From Candidatus Zixiibacteriota bacterium (lineage in GTDB: Bacteria; Zixibacteria; MSB-5A5; GN15; FEB-12), in NCBI GenBank assembly GCA_024276275.1, contig JAJRXM010000025.1, positions 1-40,157 on the forward strand: DNA of 40,157 bases. The letters run 5' to 3'. Shown piece after piece: positions 1-8,962 of this stretch (the first letter of the stretch is position 1; every line of letters begins with the position of its first letter). Both the position numbers and the translations under genes were made by a program. A model generated the notes under the pieces. The model saw only the letters and a list, made by a program, of their open reading frames with translations. It did not search any database and had not been told where the DNA came from.

Positions 1-76
1 ACTTTTTTCAACAATCCCTATATAATGGGCTTAAAGGTAATAAAATCAGAGAATTATTCAACCTAAATATATCAGA

Positions 77-511
77 TTAATATGCTTTTATGAGGTTGAT
101 AATGTCCTCGAAATTTCCCATTCCTCGTTCAGCATACATTATTTTACCGTCAGTATCTATAGCATAGACAGTCCTCAGCACACCTTTACCCTCAGGCTTT
201 TGGCTTTTATACTTCACCAGCACTTTTTCACCCGGGTCTGACAATATTGGAAAATTAAAGCCTTTTTTTGAGCAGTAATTTTGATGCGAGGTTATCGAGG
301 CAGAGTTTATCCCTAATACAACAGTATTTAATTTTTCAAATTTTATCCTCTGCTCTTCCAGAGCAGCAAGTTGGCGATTTCAGCCGGGGGTACTGTTTTT
401 TGGATAAAATACAAGAACAGCAAAACGGCCTTTTAAATCATCTGCAGAAAACATACCGCCCTCTGATGATTCCAATTTAAAGACCGGAGCTTTATTACCT
501 ATTTTTATCAT
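77..511 (-). CDS. Selenocysteine-containing BCP-type peroxiredoxin (UGA read as Sec)
   Basis: The minus-strand frame gives a 144-residue thioredoxin-fold peroxiredoxin if one in-frame TGA (380-382, codon 44) is read through. That codon falls exactly at the peroxidatic position: the protein reads FYPKNSTPG-U-NRQL, where the BCP/PrxQ family has TPGC. After the TGA the frame stays open and family-like (SDPGEKV, GVLRTVYAIDTDGKI) to a TAA at 77-79. A hairpin 20 nt after the TGA fits the bacterial SECIS layout. ATG 511 has AAAGGA 8-9 nt upstream. It is the last gene of a run with thiol peroxiredoxin, rubredoxin and ferritin-like protein, so it should reduce peroxides. There is no Cys five residues after U; the only later Cys is in HQNYCSKK. 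Selenoprotein peroxiredoxins are known. No selA, selB, selD or tRNA-Sec lies in this window, so decoding is inferred. Confidence 0.86.
350..366 (-). promoter_or_regulatory. Putative bacterial SECIS hairpin
   Basis: On the minus strand, CTGCTCT-GGA-AGAGCAG forms a perfect 7-bp stem with a GGA apical loop (or 6 bp with loop TGGAA). The loop begins 21 nt after the TGA of the peroxiredoxin. Bacterial SECIS elements lie inside the coding region just after UGA, with a small apical loop that starts with G about 16-37 nt downstream. This one matches. Confidence 0.75.
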
Positions 512-560
512 AATAACTTTCCTTTTTCAAACAAAATATTATGTACAATACGGGTTAATT

Positions 561-1043
561 TTACAGAATCGCAAGTTCTTTGAAAAGTTTCTCATTATCG
601 GGAAGGAGTTTATAATCCAGATAATCTATAAACTGAATTACTCCGTTTTTATCTATAAGAAAAACAGTACGGTCGGCATATCCTCTTTTATTTAATATGC
701 CGTATTTTGACGCTACTTCTCCATGTGGATAATAGTCAGACATAAGCGGGAAAAAGACCCCTCCGAAAGATTTTGCCCAGGCAATATGACATGCTACAGA
801 ATCAACCGAAATACCAAACAGCTTACAATCATACTTTGTAAATTCATCTATAAAATTATTATATGCGGGAATTTGACTAGAACAGACCGGAGTAAAATCT
901 CCAGGATAAAAAGCAAGCACAACATTTTTCCGACCCTGATACCAACCAAGATTGAGCTCTCCCTCGTTGTGGGTCTCAAGCGTAAAATCAGGAGCCTTGT
1001 CTCCTACTTTTAACTTCCTTTTAGTATTTTGCTGATCAGTCAA
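561..1043 (-). CDS. Thiol peroxiredoxin (AhpC/TSA family)
   Basis: A 160-residue cytoplasmic peroxiredoxin that reduces hydrogen peroxide or organic peroxides through a cysteine sulfenate cycle. The active-site loop FYPGDFTPVCSSQIP carries the peroxidatic Cys54. Downstream are the expected SVDS segment and the strand with TVFLIDKNGVIQF. The length is normal for AhpE/BCP-like members. The frame opens with TTG (1041-1043); no ATG lies upstream of the conserved core, so a TTG start is likely. It begins 4 nt after the rubredoxin stop and is followed after 49 nt by the selenocysteine peroxiredoxin. Tight spacing and shared strand suggest one oxidative-stress operon, with the rubredoxin as a possible electron donor (inference). 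Confidence 0.93.
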   Translation of the reverse strand: MTDQQNTKRKLKVGDKAPDFTLETHNEGELNLGWYQGRKNVVLAFYPGDFTPVCSSQIPAYNNFIDEFTKYDCKLFGISVDSVACHIAWAKSFGGVFFPLMSDYYPHGEVASKYGILNKRGYADRTVFLIDKNGVIQFIDYLDYKLLPDNEKLFKELAIL

Positions 1044-1047
1044 AATT

Positions 1048-1164
1048 TTATTTCTCTTCTTTATACACTATAAACCTAGACCTTGGTGCTGAACAAAGTG
1101 GACAAATTTCAGGTGCTTCGCCATCATCGTGTACATACCCACAAATCTCACATACCCATTGCAT
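1048..1164 (-). CDS. Rubredoxin-like small iron protein (38 aa)
   Basis: A 38-residue ORF encodes MQWVCEICGYVH, then EICPLCSAP: two CxxC knuckles (C5/C8 and C21/C24) with the WVCxxCGY signature of the rubredoxin domain found at the C-terminus of rubrerythrins. It should bind one Fe(SCys)4 centre and carry electrons. GAGGAG ends 6 nt before ATG 1164, which favours that start over the ATG two codons upstream (1170). It sits between the ferritin-like protein (36-nt gap) and the peroxiredoxin (4-nt gap). Rubrerythrin is often one polypeptide with diiron and rubredoxin parts; here the two parts are adjacent separate genes. It is short enough to be missed by length cut-offs. Confidence 0.87.
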   Translation of the reverse strand: MQWVCEICGYVHDDGEAPEICPLCSAPRSRFIVYKEEK

Positions 1165-1200
1165 ATTCATCTCCTCACTTAGACAATAATCCTAAAAAGT

Positions 1201-1701
1201 CTAATGTTCCATCGGAGAGCTATCATCATAACTAAACCAATGATAATTCCCGGAAATAGCTTCTCTTTCTGCCATTAACAGTTCATAGTGTCCATGCTCT
1301 TCTTTTGCAAGTTGATCAAATATCTCTTTAAAAGTAGGATCATCTATAAGATTCCGTTCTTCCTGATAATACTTTGTGGCAGCAAGTTCAGCCTCAATTG
1401 CCAAATTAATAAATTCGATTTCTGTTTTTCTTTCTTCTAAATGCCCTTTACGAAAAACTTCAGCTAATGCGTTAATGCCTTTATCAGGCATTTCACCTAA
1501 ATCTTCAGATATATGTTTTTTATAGAGAGCAACTAATGTCTCTTTATGACGGATTTCATCATCTCTTAATGTTTCCAACATTTTAATGGCAGAAGTATCT
1601 TTTGCTTTTTCAGCAAGTAAATTGTAAAAATAATATCCGTCTTCTTCACCTTTGATAGCTCTTTTTAAAACTTTTGCTATTTTAGCTTTTGTGTTTTCCA
1701 T
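1201..1701 (-). CDS. Ferritin-like diiron protein (rubrerythrin-type, no rubredoxin tail)
   Basis: A 166-residue four-helix-bundle protein. Carboxylate/histidine motifs of the ferritin-like fold are visible: GEEDGYYFY near residue 20, DDEIRH at 47-52, IEAELAATKYY around 101-111 and KEEHGHYELL at 132-141. These would coordinate two irons and support peroxide reduction or iron handling in the cytoplasm. The chain lacks the C-terminal rubredoxin domain of classical rubrerythrin, but a free rubredoxin-like gene follows 36 nt later. AGGA lies 6 nt before ATG 1701. It starts 23 nt after the glutamyl-tRNA synthetase stop, so it may be co-transcribed with it. Confidence 0.88.
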   Translation of the reverse strand: MENTKAKIAKVLKRAIKGEEDGYYFYNLLAEKAKDTSAIKMLETLRDDEIRHKETLVALYKKHISEDLGEMPDKGINALAEVFRKGHLEERKTEIEFINLAIEAELAATKYYQEERNLIDDPTFKEIFDQLAKEEHGHYELLMAEREAISGNYHWFSYDDSSPMEH

Positions 1702-1724
1702 TTCAAATCCTATATAAATAATTG

Positions 1725-3704
1725 TTATTTTTGTTGTATATATTCAGCTGCTTTTTTCATTCTCTCCACAACAACATCCTGCCCTAACACAAGAAGCAAA
1801 TCATATAAACCCGGTCCGCTGGGAACGCCGGAGACTGCCAACCTGGTCGGATGAATTAGTTTTCCTTTTTTAATATCTTTTGCAACAGCAAGTTCAGAAA
1901 GTGTTGTCTCTATTGTTTCTTTTGAATATGTTTCTAACTTTTCAAGTTGTTCGGCAAATTCATTTAGTATATCAATTGCTTCAGGTGTAAAATTCTTTTC
2001 ATCTGCCTGAGAATCATACTTGTAATCAAATTCAAAAAAGTATTTGCTCAGTTCAACAAAATCAGAAACTCTACGGACTCTTGTTTTCAAAATAGAAATC
2101 ACCGACCGTAAATAATCCCATCTTGTTTCAAGCCAGTATTTCGAAGTATACCCAGCATCTACTAATAAAGGTGCAACCATAGCTGCTAAATCATGGTCTG
2201 ACTTTAAGACAATATGTTCTTTATTAAATGCTTCCAACTTTTCTTCATTAAATACAGCGTTAGAATTATTAAAATGGTCAGGGTTAAATATTTTAATCAA
2301 CTCATCAACAGTATAAATTTCTCTATCAGTTTTAGGTGACCATCCGAGTAGACAAAGAAAATTAAACATTGCCTCAGGAAGAATTCCTTCCTCACGGTAT
2401 TGAGCAACATCTTTATCTCCCAAACGCTTTGATACTTTCTTTTTGTCGGGTCGTAAAATAAGTGGTACATGCCCAAACGTCGGCAATGTAAACCCTAAAG
2501 CTTTATAGATATGAATCTGTTTAAAAGTATTTGTAATATGATCATTCCCACGTACAACATGAGAAATCCGCATATCATTGTCATCAACTACAACAGCCAA
2601 GTTATAGGTAGCGGTTCCGTCAGAACGGGCAATGATAAAGTCTTCAATTTCTTGATTATCCCGTTTTAGTTCACTTGAAACTATATCATTAAAAGTTGTC
2701 TGACCTTCAGGGATTTTAATACGGGTAGCAAACTTTTCTCCGTCTGCTATCTTTTTATCTATCTCTTGCTGGGTCAGATTTAGACATCTACGATTATAAC
2801 GCAAAGGTCCTTTGTTTGCCATAGCTTCCTCACGGTCAGCAGCAAGCAACTCGGGAGAGCAGAAACAACGATAACCGTGACCGTCATCTAATATCTTTTG
2901 AGCAAATTTTTTATACATCTCTATACGGTCAGATTGATAGACAATTTTTTCATCGGATTCAATTCCAAGCCATTTTAATGCGGAAATTATCGGCTCAATG
3001 AGAGTGTCATCAGTACGGGCAGCATCGGTATTTTCTATTCGAATCAAAAACTGTCCGCCGGTATGTCTGGCATATAAAAAATTCGCTATTGCCATACGGG
3101 CAGTACCGACATGTAAATATCCTGAGGGTGATGGTGCTATACGTACTCTGACCGGTATGTCTGTCATTTTCTTTACTTCTTCTTTCTTTAGGGGTAATTC
3201 TTGTACTATATCTTTTTGTCTGATTGATTCAATCTTCTCTATTACAGGAGGTGGCGGAGGAGGAGGTGCATCTGTTCCCTGTTTATTTTTTTCTTTCGGC
3301 ATCAACGGCACTTGAGGTTTATTCTTTTGTAATATCGTCGGTTGAGGTTTTTGAGAAACAGGCACAATACTCTTACTATTTTCAGGTTCCAAAACAATTG
3401 AGAGACCTCCGATAAAACCGGCAAATATATTATAGATAAAAACGACTATAACTTCAAAAAGAGTCAGCAAAAATGCAAATACAAATGAAAGAATAAAAGG
3501 AGTGGCAATCATTACAGAATTTAGAGAATGACTAAAATCAAAATTAGTTCCCTGCAGCTGAAATAGAGAAACTAAAACAATTGACAACAGACCGACAAGT
3601 GGTGCCACAAAAATGCCGAGTATAAATCCCGCTACACAATTCACAAAAAAAGAAATCTTTAGAAATGCCCAGACAGGTATAGATTTTAATTCATATTTCA
3701 TCAA
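1725..3704 (-). CDS. gltX: Glutamyl-tRNA synthetase with N-terminal membrane domain fusion
   Basis: One uninterrupted 659-codon frame. Residues 180-659 are a full-length GluRS (480 aa): the HIGH-equivalent PSPSGYLHVGT, a CFC...RRC zinc-like segment, and the KMSKS-equivalent KKVSKRLGD. This enzyme charges tRNA-Glu (or tRNA-Gln in indirect pathways). Residues 1-106 hold at least two hydrophobic segments resembling the DUF3566 transmembrane family. Residues 107-179 are a Pro/Lys-rich linker with seven consecutive prolines. The join is at Met180 (ATG 3165-3167), preceded only by a weak GAAGAAG-type SD. Either the synthetase is membrane-tethered, or two products are made by internal initiation, or a stop between two genes has been lost. 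GluRS assignment is firm; the meaning of the fusion is open. Confidence 0.93.
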   Translation of the reverse strand: MMKYELKSIPVWAFLKISFFVNCVAGFILGIFVAPLVGLLSIVLVSLFQLQGTNFDFSHSLNSVMIATPFILSFVFAFLLTLFEVIVVFIYNIFAGFIGGLSIVLEPENSKSIVPVSQKPQPTILQKNKPQVPLMPKEKNKQGTDAPPPPPPPVIEKIESIRQKDIVQELPLKKEEVKKMTDIPVRVRIAPSPSGYLHVGTARMAIANFLYARHTGGQFLIRIENTDAARTDDTLIEPIISALKWLGIESDEKIVYQSDRIEMYKKFAQKILDDGHGYRCFCSPELLAADREEAMANKGPLRYNRRCLNLTQQEIDKKIADGEKFATRIKIPEGQTTFNDIVSSELKRDNQEIEDFIIARSDGTATYNLAVVVDDNDMRISHVVRGNDHITNTFKQIHIYKALGFTLPTFGHVPLILRPDKKKVSKRLGDKDVAQYREEGILPEAMFNFLCLLGWSPKTDREIYTVDELIKIFNPDHFNNSNAVFNEEKLEAFNKEHIVLKSDHDLAAMVAPLLVDAGYTSKYWLETRWDYLRSVISILKTRVRRVSDFVELSKYFFEFDYKYDSQADEKNFTPEAIDILNEFAEQLEKLETYSKETIETTLSELAVAKDIKKGKLIHPTRLAVSGVPSGPGLYDLLLVLGQDVVVERMKKAAEYIQQK

Positions 3705-3796
3705 CAGTTAAATCCATTTCTTTCATACTTTTTTTCTATTTTAGAAAGATACAGATAACAAATAAGAATTCAAGTTTTATTACAATTCATTTCTTA

Positions 3797-5902
3797 TTAT
3801 TTTTTAAGTATAAACCTCGCATCAACCGCTTTACAATTCTCCTTATTCGGAGAAACAATAAACGGGTTAATATCTATTTCTATAAAATCCTCAAAATCAT
3901 GAATTAATTGAGACACCCGCAGTAATGTTTCTTCCAGAGTTTTTAAATCTACTGGTTTAGCCCCACGAAATCCTGATAAGAGAGGATACGATTTAAGCGA
4001 ACGAATCATATCTCTTGCCTGTACATCTGTCAAAGGATGAATTTTAAATGAAACATCTTTCATTATTTCAACATAAATACCACCCAACCCAAACATAACT
4101 AAGGGACCAAATGATGGGTCAATCGACATACCGATTACCGTTTCGACACCCTCTGTAATCATCTCTTGTAAAGAAACCGAGAACTTTTCATTCGGTTTAA
4201 ACTTAACGATTTTTTTCTTTAAATCATTAAATGTTGTTTTAACTTCTTTTTCTGTTCTTAAATCAACAACAACTGCACCAAACTCGGTCTTGTGTAAAAT
4301 TTGCGGTGTATTGATTTTCATTACTACCGGATAGCCTAATTTAGTAGCAATTGCAGCAGCTTCGTTGGCAGTAGATGCATATTGATATCCTGCTGAACGA
4401 ATACCATACGCTTGTAAAATCTCAATTGCATCTTCACCGACAATAGCATCAAGCTTTTCCGACTTCGCTTTATTAAAAATAGATTTCACCTTATCTCTGT
4501 CAACCTTAAATGTTCTGTATTTCCCTTTCGGACTGGTAAGCCATTTGTTATAACTTGAAATCGTAGCAAGAGTCTTGGCAATTGCTTCAGGAAAAATAAA
4601 TACAGGGATATTATGTTCTTTTAAAAATGAAACCCCTTCAGAACCATATCCGGCCCCCATAAAGCATGCCAAAATTGTTTTGTTACTCTTTTTTACCGCT
4701 TCATAAATATTTTTTGCAACTTCAAGCTGGTCTATAGTTACGGGTGGAACAAATATAGGAATTATCGCATCATACCTTTTATCTTTTAAAACAGCATCTA
4801 ATGTCAGCTTAAACTCTTTTGCTCCGGCACCGGCAACCATATCCATCGGGTTTGAAAATGATGCTTCAGACGAGATAAATTTCTTTAAAGTTTTTATAGT
4901 CGCAGGAGAAAGTGTCGGCATTTCTAAACCGTTATTTATCAAGGCATCAGTAGCCAAAATACCGGGACCTCCGGCATTTGTTACTACACAAACTTTGTTT
5001 CCCTTAGGAACAGGTTGATTAGCAAGTGCCGATGCAACATTAAATAGTTCTTCAACAGTATCGACACGCATTACACCGGTCTGTTCAAAAAGGGCATCAA
5101 CACCGACATCTAATCCTGCTAAAGCTCCGGTATGTGATGACGCAGCTTTGGCACCAAGAGAAGTACGTCCTGATTTCACTACGACCATCGGTTTCTTACG
5201 GGAAATCTCTCGGGCAATTTGGGTAAACCTTTTTGGGTTACCGAAATTTTCCAGATATAATAAAATAATATCAGTATTCGGATCATTTTTAAAATATTCT
5301 AAAATATCATTTGATGATATATCCGCTTTATTACCGATTGATGCCACAACAGAGAATCCAATCCCAAGTTCTTTGGCAGTATTCATAATAGCCTCGCCCA
5401 TCGCACCAGATTGTGTGATAAACCCGATTCGACCTTGTTTTGGATATGTTTTCCCAAAGGTAGCATTCAGATTTACTTTCGGATCGGTATTAACAATACC
5501 AAAACAGTTCGGACCGATCATTCGCATACCGTACTCACGTACAATATTGAGAACTTCCTTTTCTCGCTTTTCGCCCTCTTTCCCTGTTTCAGAAAAACCG
5601 GCAGTAATAACTACAATACCTTTGACCCCTTTTTCACCACATTGGGTAACAACTTCGGCAACTTTTTCTTTTGGAACAATTATAATTGCTAAATCTACCG
5701 CATCAGGTACATCCAGAACAGTTGAGTACGCTTTAATAGAATGGATAACCTGAGCATTTGGATTAACAGGAAATACTTTTCCGTTAAATTCTGCTAACAA
5801 AATATTATGAAGTGTTTCCCTACCGATAGAACCTTTTCGACCTGTTGCTCCTATTATAGCAACAGATTTCGGTTTAAATATAGCATCTAATTCTTTTTTC
5901 AT
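3797..5902 (-). CDS. Acyl-CoA synthetase, ADP-forming (acetate-CoA ligase type)
   Basis: A 701-residue fused alpha-beta enzyme that interconverts acyl-CoA, ADP and phosphate with acid, CoA and ATP; in anaerobes it conserves energy from acetyl-CoA. The order is a CoA-binding Rossmann domain (SVAIIGATGRKGSIG near residue 13), succinyl-CoA-ligase-like domains with GFITQSGAMG, the phosphohistidine loop SSHTGALAG (His257), then an ATP-grasp part from about residue 480 (KLGYPVVMKINTPQILHKTE, ending ...IEIDINPFIV). Length is typical for the fused form. It stands alone between gltX and PPDK on the same strand. Substrate preference cannot be read from sequence alone. Confidence 0.93.
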   Translation of the reverse strand: MKKELDAIFKPKSVAIIGATGRKGSIGRETLHNILLAEFNGKVFPVNPNAQVIHSIKAYSTVLDVPDAVDLAIIIVPKEKVAEVVTQCGEKGVKGIVVITAGFSETGKEGEKREKEVLNIVREYGMRMIGPNCFGIVNTDPKVNLNATFGKTYPKQGRIGFITQSGAMGEAIMNTAKELGIGFSVVASIGNKADISSNDILEYFKNDPNTDIILLYLENFGNPKRFTQIAREISRKKPMVVVKSGRTSLGAKAASSHTGALAGLDVGVDALFEQTGVMRVDTVEELFNVASALANQPVPKGNKVCVVTNAGGPGILATDALINNGLEMPTLSPATIKTLKKFISSEASFSNPMDMVAGAGAKEFKLTLDAVLKDKRYDAIIPIFVPPVTIDQLEVAKNIYEAVKKSNKTILACFMGAGYGSEGVSFLKEHNIPVFIFPEAIAKTLATISSYNKWLTSPKGKYRTFKVDRDKVKSIFNKAKSEKLDAIVGEDAIEILQAYGIRSAGYQYASTANEAAAIATKLGYPVVMKINTPQILHKTEFGAVVVDLRTEKEVKTTFNDLKKKIVKFKPNEKFSVSLQEMITEGVETVIGMSIDPSFGPLVMFGLGGIYVEIMKDVSFKIHPLTDVQARDMIRSLKSYPLLSGFRGAKPVDLKTLEETLLRVSQLIHDFEDFIEIDINPFIVSPNKENCKAVDARFILKK

Positions 5903-6044
5903 CTTTACTTCTTACTTTAAGGATACAGCCCATAATCAGGACTAGATAACCCTACATTTCTATGTTAACCGTTTTATACGGTATTGATACCTTTGCTTGG
6001 CAATCAAGTATTTCTAATTAAAATGTCAAGTGAAAGTTTTTACA

Positions 6045-6080
6045 ACAAAAAAAAGACCGCCTGTTATGACAGACGGTCTT
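6045..6080 (-). terminator. Rho-independent terminator after PPDK
   Basis: On the minus strand, AAGACCG-T-CTGT / CATA / ACAG-G-CGGTCTT forms a long stem with one internal mismatch, followed by a run of eight T. It lies about 20 nt past the PPDK stop codon and separates it from the acyl-CoA synthetase gene. Confidence 0.9.
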
Positions 6081-6100
6081 AGATATATGATTACGAAAAT

Positions 6101-8863
6101 CTATTTTTTCTTCTTTGCTGTTTTCTTAACAGTTTTTTCCATAAGTGCAATTTGTGCTGCTGCCAATCTTGCTATCGGAACCCGAAAAGGTGAACAAGAG
6201 ACATATTCCAAACCAAGCTTATGACAATAATGAATCGAGTCAGGATCACCCCCATGTTCACCGCAAATACCTAGTTTGATATCCGGCTTTACGGCTCTTC
6301 CTTTTTTAACTGTCATCTCTATCAATTGGCCGACACCCGATTGGTCTATCGAGACAAACGGATCATGCTCCAGAATTCCACTCTCAACATAACTGCTTAA
6401 AAACTTACCGGCATCATCACGGGAGAAACCCATTGCCATTTGAGTAAGGTCATTTGTACCGAATGAGAAAAAGTCTGCCTCTACAGCAATTTCATCTGCT
6501 GTTAAAGCTGCTCTCGGTATCTCAATCATAGTACCAACAAGATATTTTAAATCTTTAGTTTTAGATTTACCGATTATTTCATTGGCAATTCGGGTAACGA
6601 CTTCTTTTTGATTTTTGAACTCATTGACATGACCTACCAGAGGAATCATGATTTCGGGATGTACTTCTGTCCCATTTTTTGCTACCTGACAGGCAGCCCA
6701 AATAATAGCACGAGTCTGCATCTCGGTAATTTCAGGGTAAATAATACCCAAACGACAACCACGATGCCCAAGCATAGGATTTAATTCGGCAAGTTCATCA
6801 ATTCGAAGTAATGTTCTTTTTAATTTTGCTTCATCTTCTTCAAATGTATCGCTCTTTACATCAAGCTCTTCTAATTTTTGACCAACAACATCTTTGTTAG
6901 GTAAAAACTCATGCAATGGAGGATCAAGAGTCCTGATAGTTACCGGTAATCCGTTTAATGCTTCAAAAATTGCTTTGAAATCTTTTTTCTGGAATGTAAG
7001 TAGTTTATCCAATGCCAAGGCACGTTCCTCGGCACTCTCAGCTAAAATCATATCCTGAACAATTGGAATTCTGTTGTCGGCAAAGAACATATGTTCTGTT
7101 CTACATAGACCGATTCCTTCTGCTCCAAACTTAACAGCTTCGATAGCATCACGAGGAGTATCAGCATTTGTTCTGATTTTTAAAGTTCTATAGCCGTCAG
7201 CCCATCCCATAAATTCTGTAAATTCAGCTGATAGTTCCGGATCTATAGTGGCAACCTTCCCCAAAATAATTTCACCGGTAGAACCGTTTAGGGTGATTAT
7301 TTCACCTTCTTTGATAATTAGTTTTCCAACTTGGAATTGTTTCTTTTTAACATTTACCCGTATAGATTCGGCCCCGGCAATACAACAGGTACCCCTACCT
7401 CTTGCTACAACAGCCGCATGAGAAGTCATACCCCCGCGAGAAGTTAAGATACCAACAGCAGTATTCATTCCCTCAATATCATCAGGATTTGTTTCATCAC
7501 GCACCAAAATAACATTTTCTTTTGCACCATGCTTAACAGCTTCTTCAGCAGTAAAATATACTTTACCGGAAGCCGCCCCGGGTGATGCAGGCAGTCCTTT
7601 GGATATTACTTCAACTTTCACCGTTGGGTCTAAAGATGGATGGAGCAATTGATTTAATTGTATAGGATCAATGCGTAAAAGAGCTTCTTCTTTTGTAATC
7701 AGTTTTTCTTTTACCATATCAACAGCTATTTTTACCGCAGCTTGGATAGTGCGTAAACCATTTCTAGTCTGCAGCATAAATAGTTTATTTTCTTGAACGG
7801 TAAATTCAAAATCCTGTATATCACGATAATGCTTTTCAAGTTTAGTAGTTATCTCTTGCAGTTCTTTATACACTTTAGGCATATCGTTTTTCAGCTGCTT
7901 TATAGGCTGAGGCGTACGAACTCCGGCAACGACATCTTCACCTTGAGCATTTACTAAATACTCACCAAAAAATTCTTTTGCTCCGGTAGAAGGATTACGA
8001 GTAAACCCGACTCCTGTTCCCGATGTATTACCCATATTACCAAAGACCATTGCCTGTATATTTACAGCAGTACCTATATCAGACGGGATATTATTCATCC
8101 GACGATATGAGATAGTTCTCGGATTATTCCAACTACGGAACACCGCATCACGTGACATTCTAAGCTGCACAAACGGTTCATCAGGAAACGGTTCACCGGA
8201 TTTTCGTTTAATGATAGATTTAAACTTTTTTACAATCTCTTTTAAATCATTAATTTGTAATGAGCTGTCCTGTTTTATTCTTCTCTCTGTTTTCTTTTTA
8301 GAAATAACAGCTTCAAACAATTCTTTATCTATAGAAAGAACTACGTTTCCGAACATTTGAATAAACCGACGGTAATTGTCTAAAGCAAATCTCATATTGC
8401 CCGATTTCACGCCCAACCCTTCGACGGTTTCATCATTCAGACCAAGGTTTAAGATAGTGTCCATCATCCCCGGCATAGAATACTTAGAGCCGGAACGCAC
8501 AGAAACCAGTAACGGATCAGATGGGTCACCAAATTTTTTACCGACAGATTTTTCTATTTTCGCTATATACGACTCAAGCTCTGCATCAATTGTTTTGGGT
8601 ACTTCAAGAGCATTCTCGTAATACAAACGACAAATATCGGTTGTAATTGTAAAACCGGGAGGTACCGGTACGCCCGCAGAACACATTTCTGCTAGATTTG
8701 CACCTTTTCCTCCAAGCAAATCACGCATTTCTACATGACCTTCAGCTTTGCCGTTGCCGAAAAAATAATAACTTTTTTTTGGTAAGGATATTTTGTTACT
8801 CATAGAATCAGATTTTGCCTTAGATGTGATTGTTTTTTTTGAGGATGTTTTTTTAACTGCCAC
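6101..8863 (-). CDS. ppdK: Pyruvate, phosphate dikinase
   Basis: The open frame gives about 920 residues. From SYYFFGNGKAEG onward it is a normal-length PPDK, which interconverts PEP, AMP and pyrophosphate with pyruvate, ATP and phosphate. Visible parts are the ATP-grasp N-domain (LLGGKGANLAEM), the swivelling domain with phosphohistidine loop GGMTSHAAVVARGRG, and the C-terminal PEP barrel (GTNDLTQMAMGFSRDD, GICGEHGGDP, CSPFRVPIARLA). The family tail is followed by a short Lys-rich end. Within this frame the first start codons are GTG 8863 and ATG 8803, neither with a good SD. A strong SD (GGGAG) and ATG at 9006 lie upstream in another frame (see the 8963-9006 entry), so the true N-terminus is probably a Lys/Ala-rich extension disrupted by one base. 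Confidence 0.95.
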   Translation of the reverse strand: MAVKKTSSKKTITSKAKSDSMSNKISLPKKSYYFFGNGKAEGHVEMRDLLGGKGANLAEMCSAGVPVPPGFTITTDICRLYYENALEVPKTIDAELESYIAKIEKSVGKKFGDPSDPLLVSVRSGSKYSMPGMMDTILNLGLNDETVEGLGVKSGNMRFALDNYRRFIQMFGNVVLSIDKELFEAVISKKKTERRIKQDSSLQINDLKEIVKKFKSIIKRKSGEPFPDEPFVQLRMSRDAVFRSWNNPRTISYRRMNNIPSDIGTAVNIQAMVFGNMGNTSGTGVGFTRNPSTGAKEFFGEYLVNAQGEDVVAGVRTPQPIKQLKNDMPKVYKELQEITTKLEKHYRDIQDFEFTVQENKLFMLQTRNGLRTIQAAVKIAVDMVKEKLITKEEALLRIDPIQLNQLLHPSLDPTVKVEVISKGLPASPGAASGKVYFTAEEAVKHGAKENVILVRDETNPDDIEGMNTAVGILTSRGGMTSHAAVVARGRGTCCIAGAESIRVNVKKKQFQVGKLIIKEGEIITLNGSTGEIILGKVATIDPELSAEFTEFMGWADGYRTLKIRTNADTPRDAIEAVKFGAEGIGLCRTEHMFFADNRIPIVQDMILAESAEERALALDKLLTFQKKDFKAIFEALNGLPVTIRTLDPPLHEFLPNKDVVGQKLEELDVKSDTFEEDEAKLKRTLLRIDELAELNPMLGHRGCRLGIIYPEITEMQTRAIIWAACQVAKNGTEVHPEIMIPLVGHVNEFKNQKEVVTRIANEIIGKSKTKDLKYLVGTMIEIPRAALTADEIAVEADFFSFGTNDLTQMAMGFSRDDAGKFLSSYVESGILEHDPFVSIDQSGVGQLIEMTVKKGRAVKPDIKLGICGEHGGDPDSIHYCHKLGLEYVSCSPFRVPIARLAAAQIALMEKTVKKTAKKKK

Positions 8864-8962
8864 TGTTTTTTTTGATGTAGAACTCTTAGCTGCTGTTTTC
8901 TCTTTAGGAGCAGGAATCGTTTTTTTAGAAGATTTTGAGACAGTTTTTGTCTTTGTTTTAGC

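Noticed and set aside
1-76. Further gene at the left edge
   Set aside because: No start, motif or supported frame could be seen in the 76 bases after the peroxiredoxin stop.
268-480. Plus-strand ORF of 70 codons
   Set aside because: It lies antisense to the selenoprotein peroxiredoxin, whose reading explains the sequence fully.
77-511. TGA in the peroxiredoxin as an ordinary nonsense mutation or TGA reassignment
   Set aside because: It falls on the one residue where Sec replaces Cys in this family and has a SECIS-like hairpin; other genes do use TGA as stop (for example 19695-19697).
5148-5753. Long plus-strand ORF (201 codons) opposite the acyl-CoA synthetase
   Set aside because: Antisense shadow of a conserved gene; composition is the mirror of the coding frame and no family is visible.
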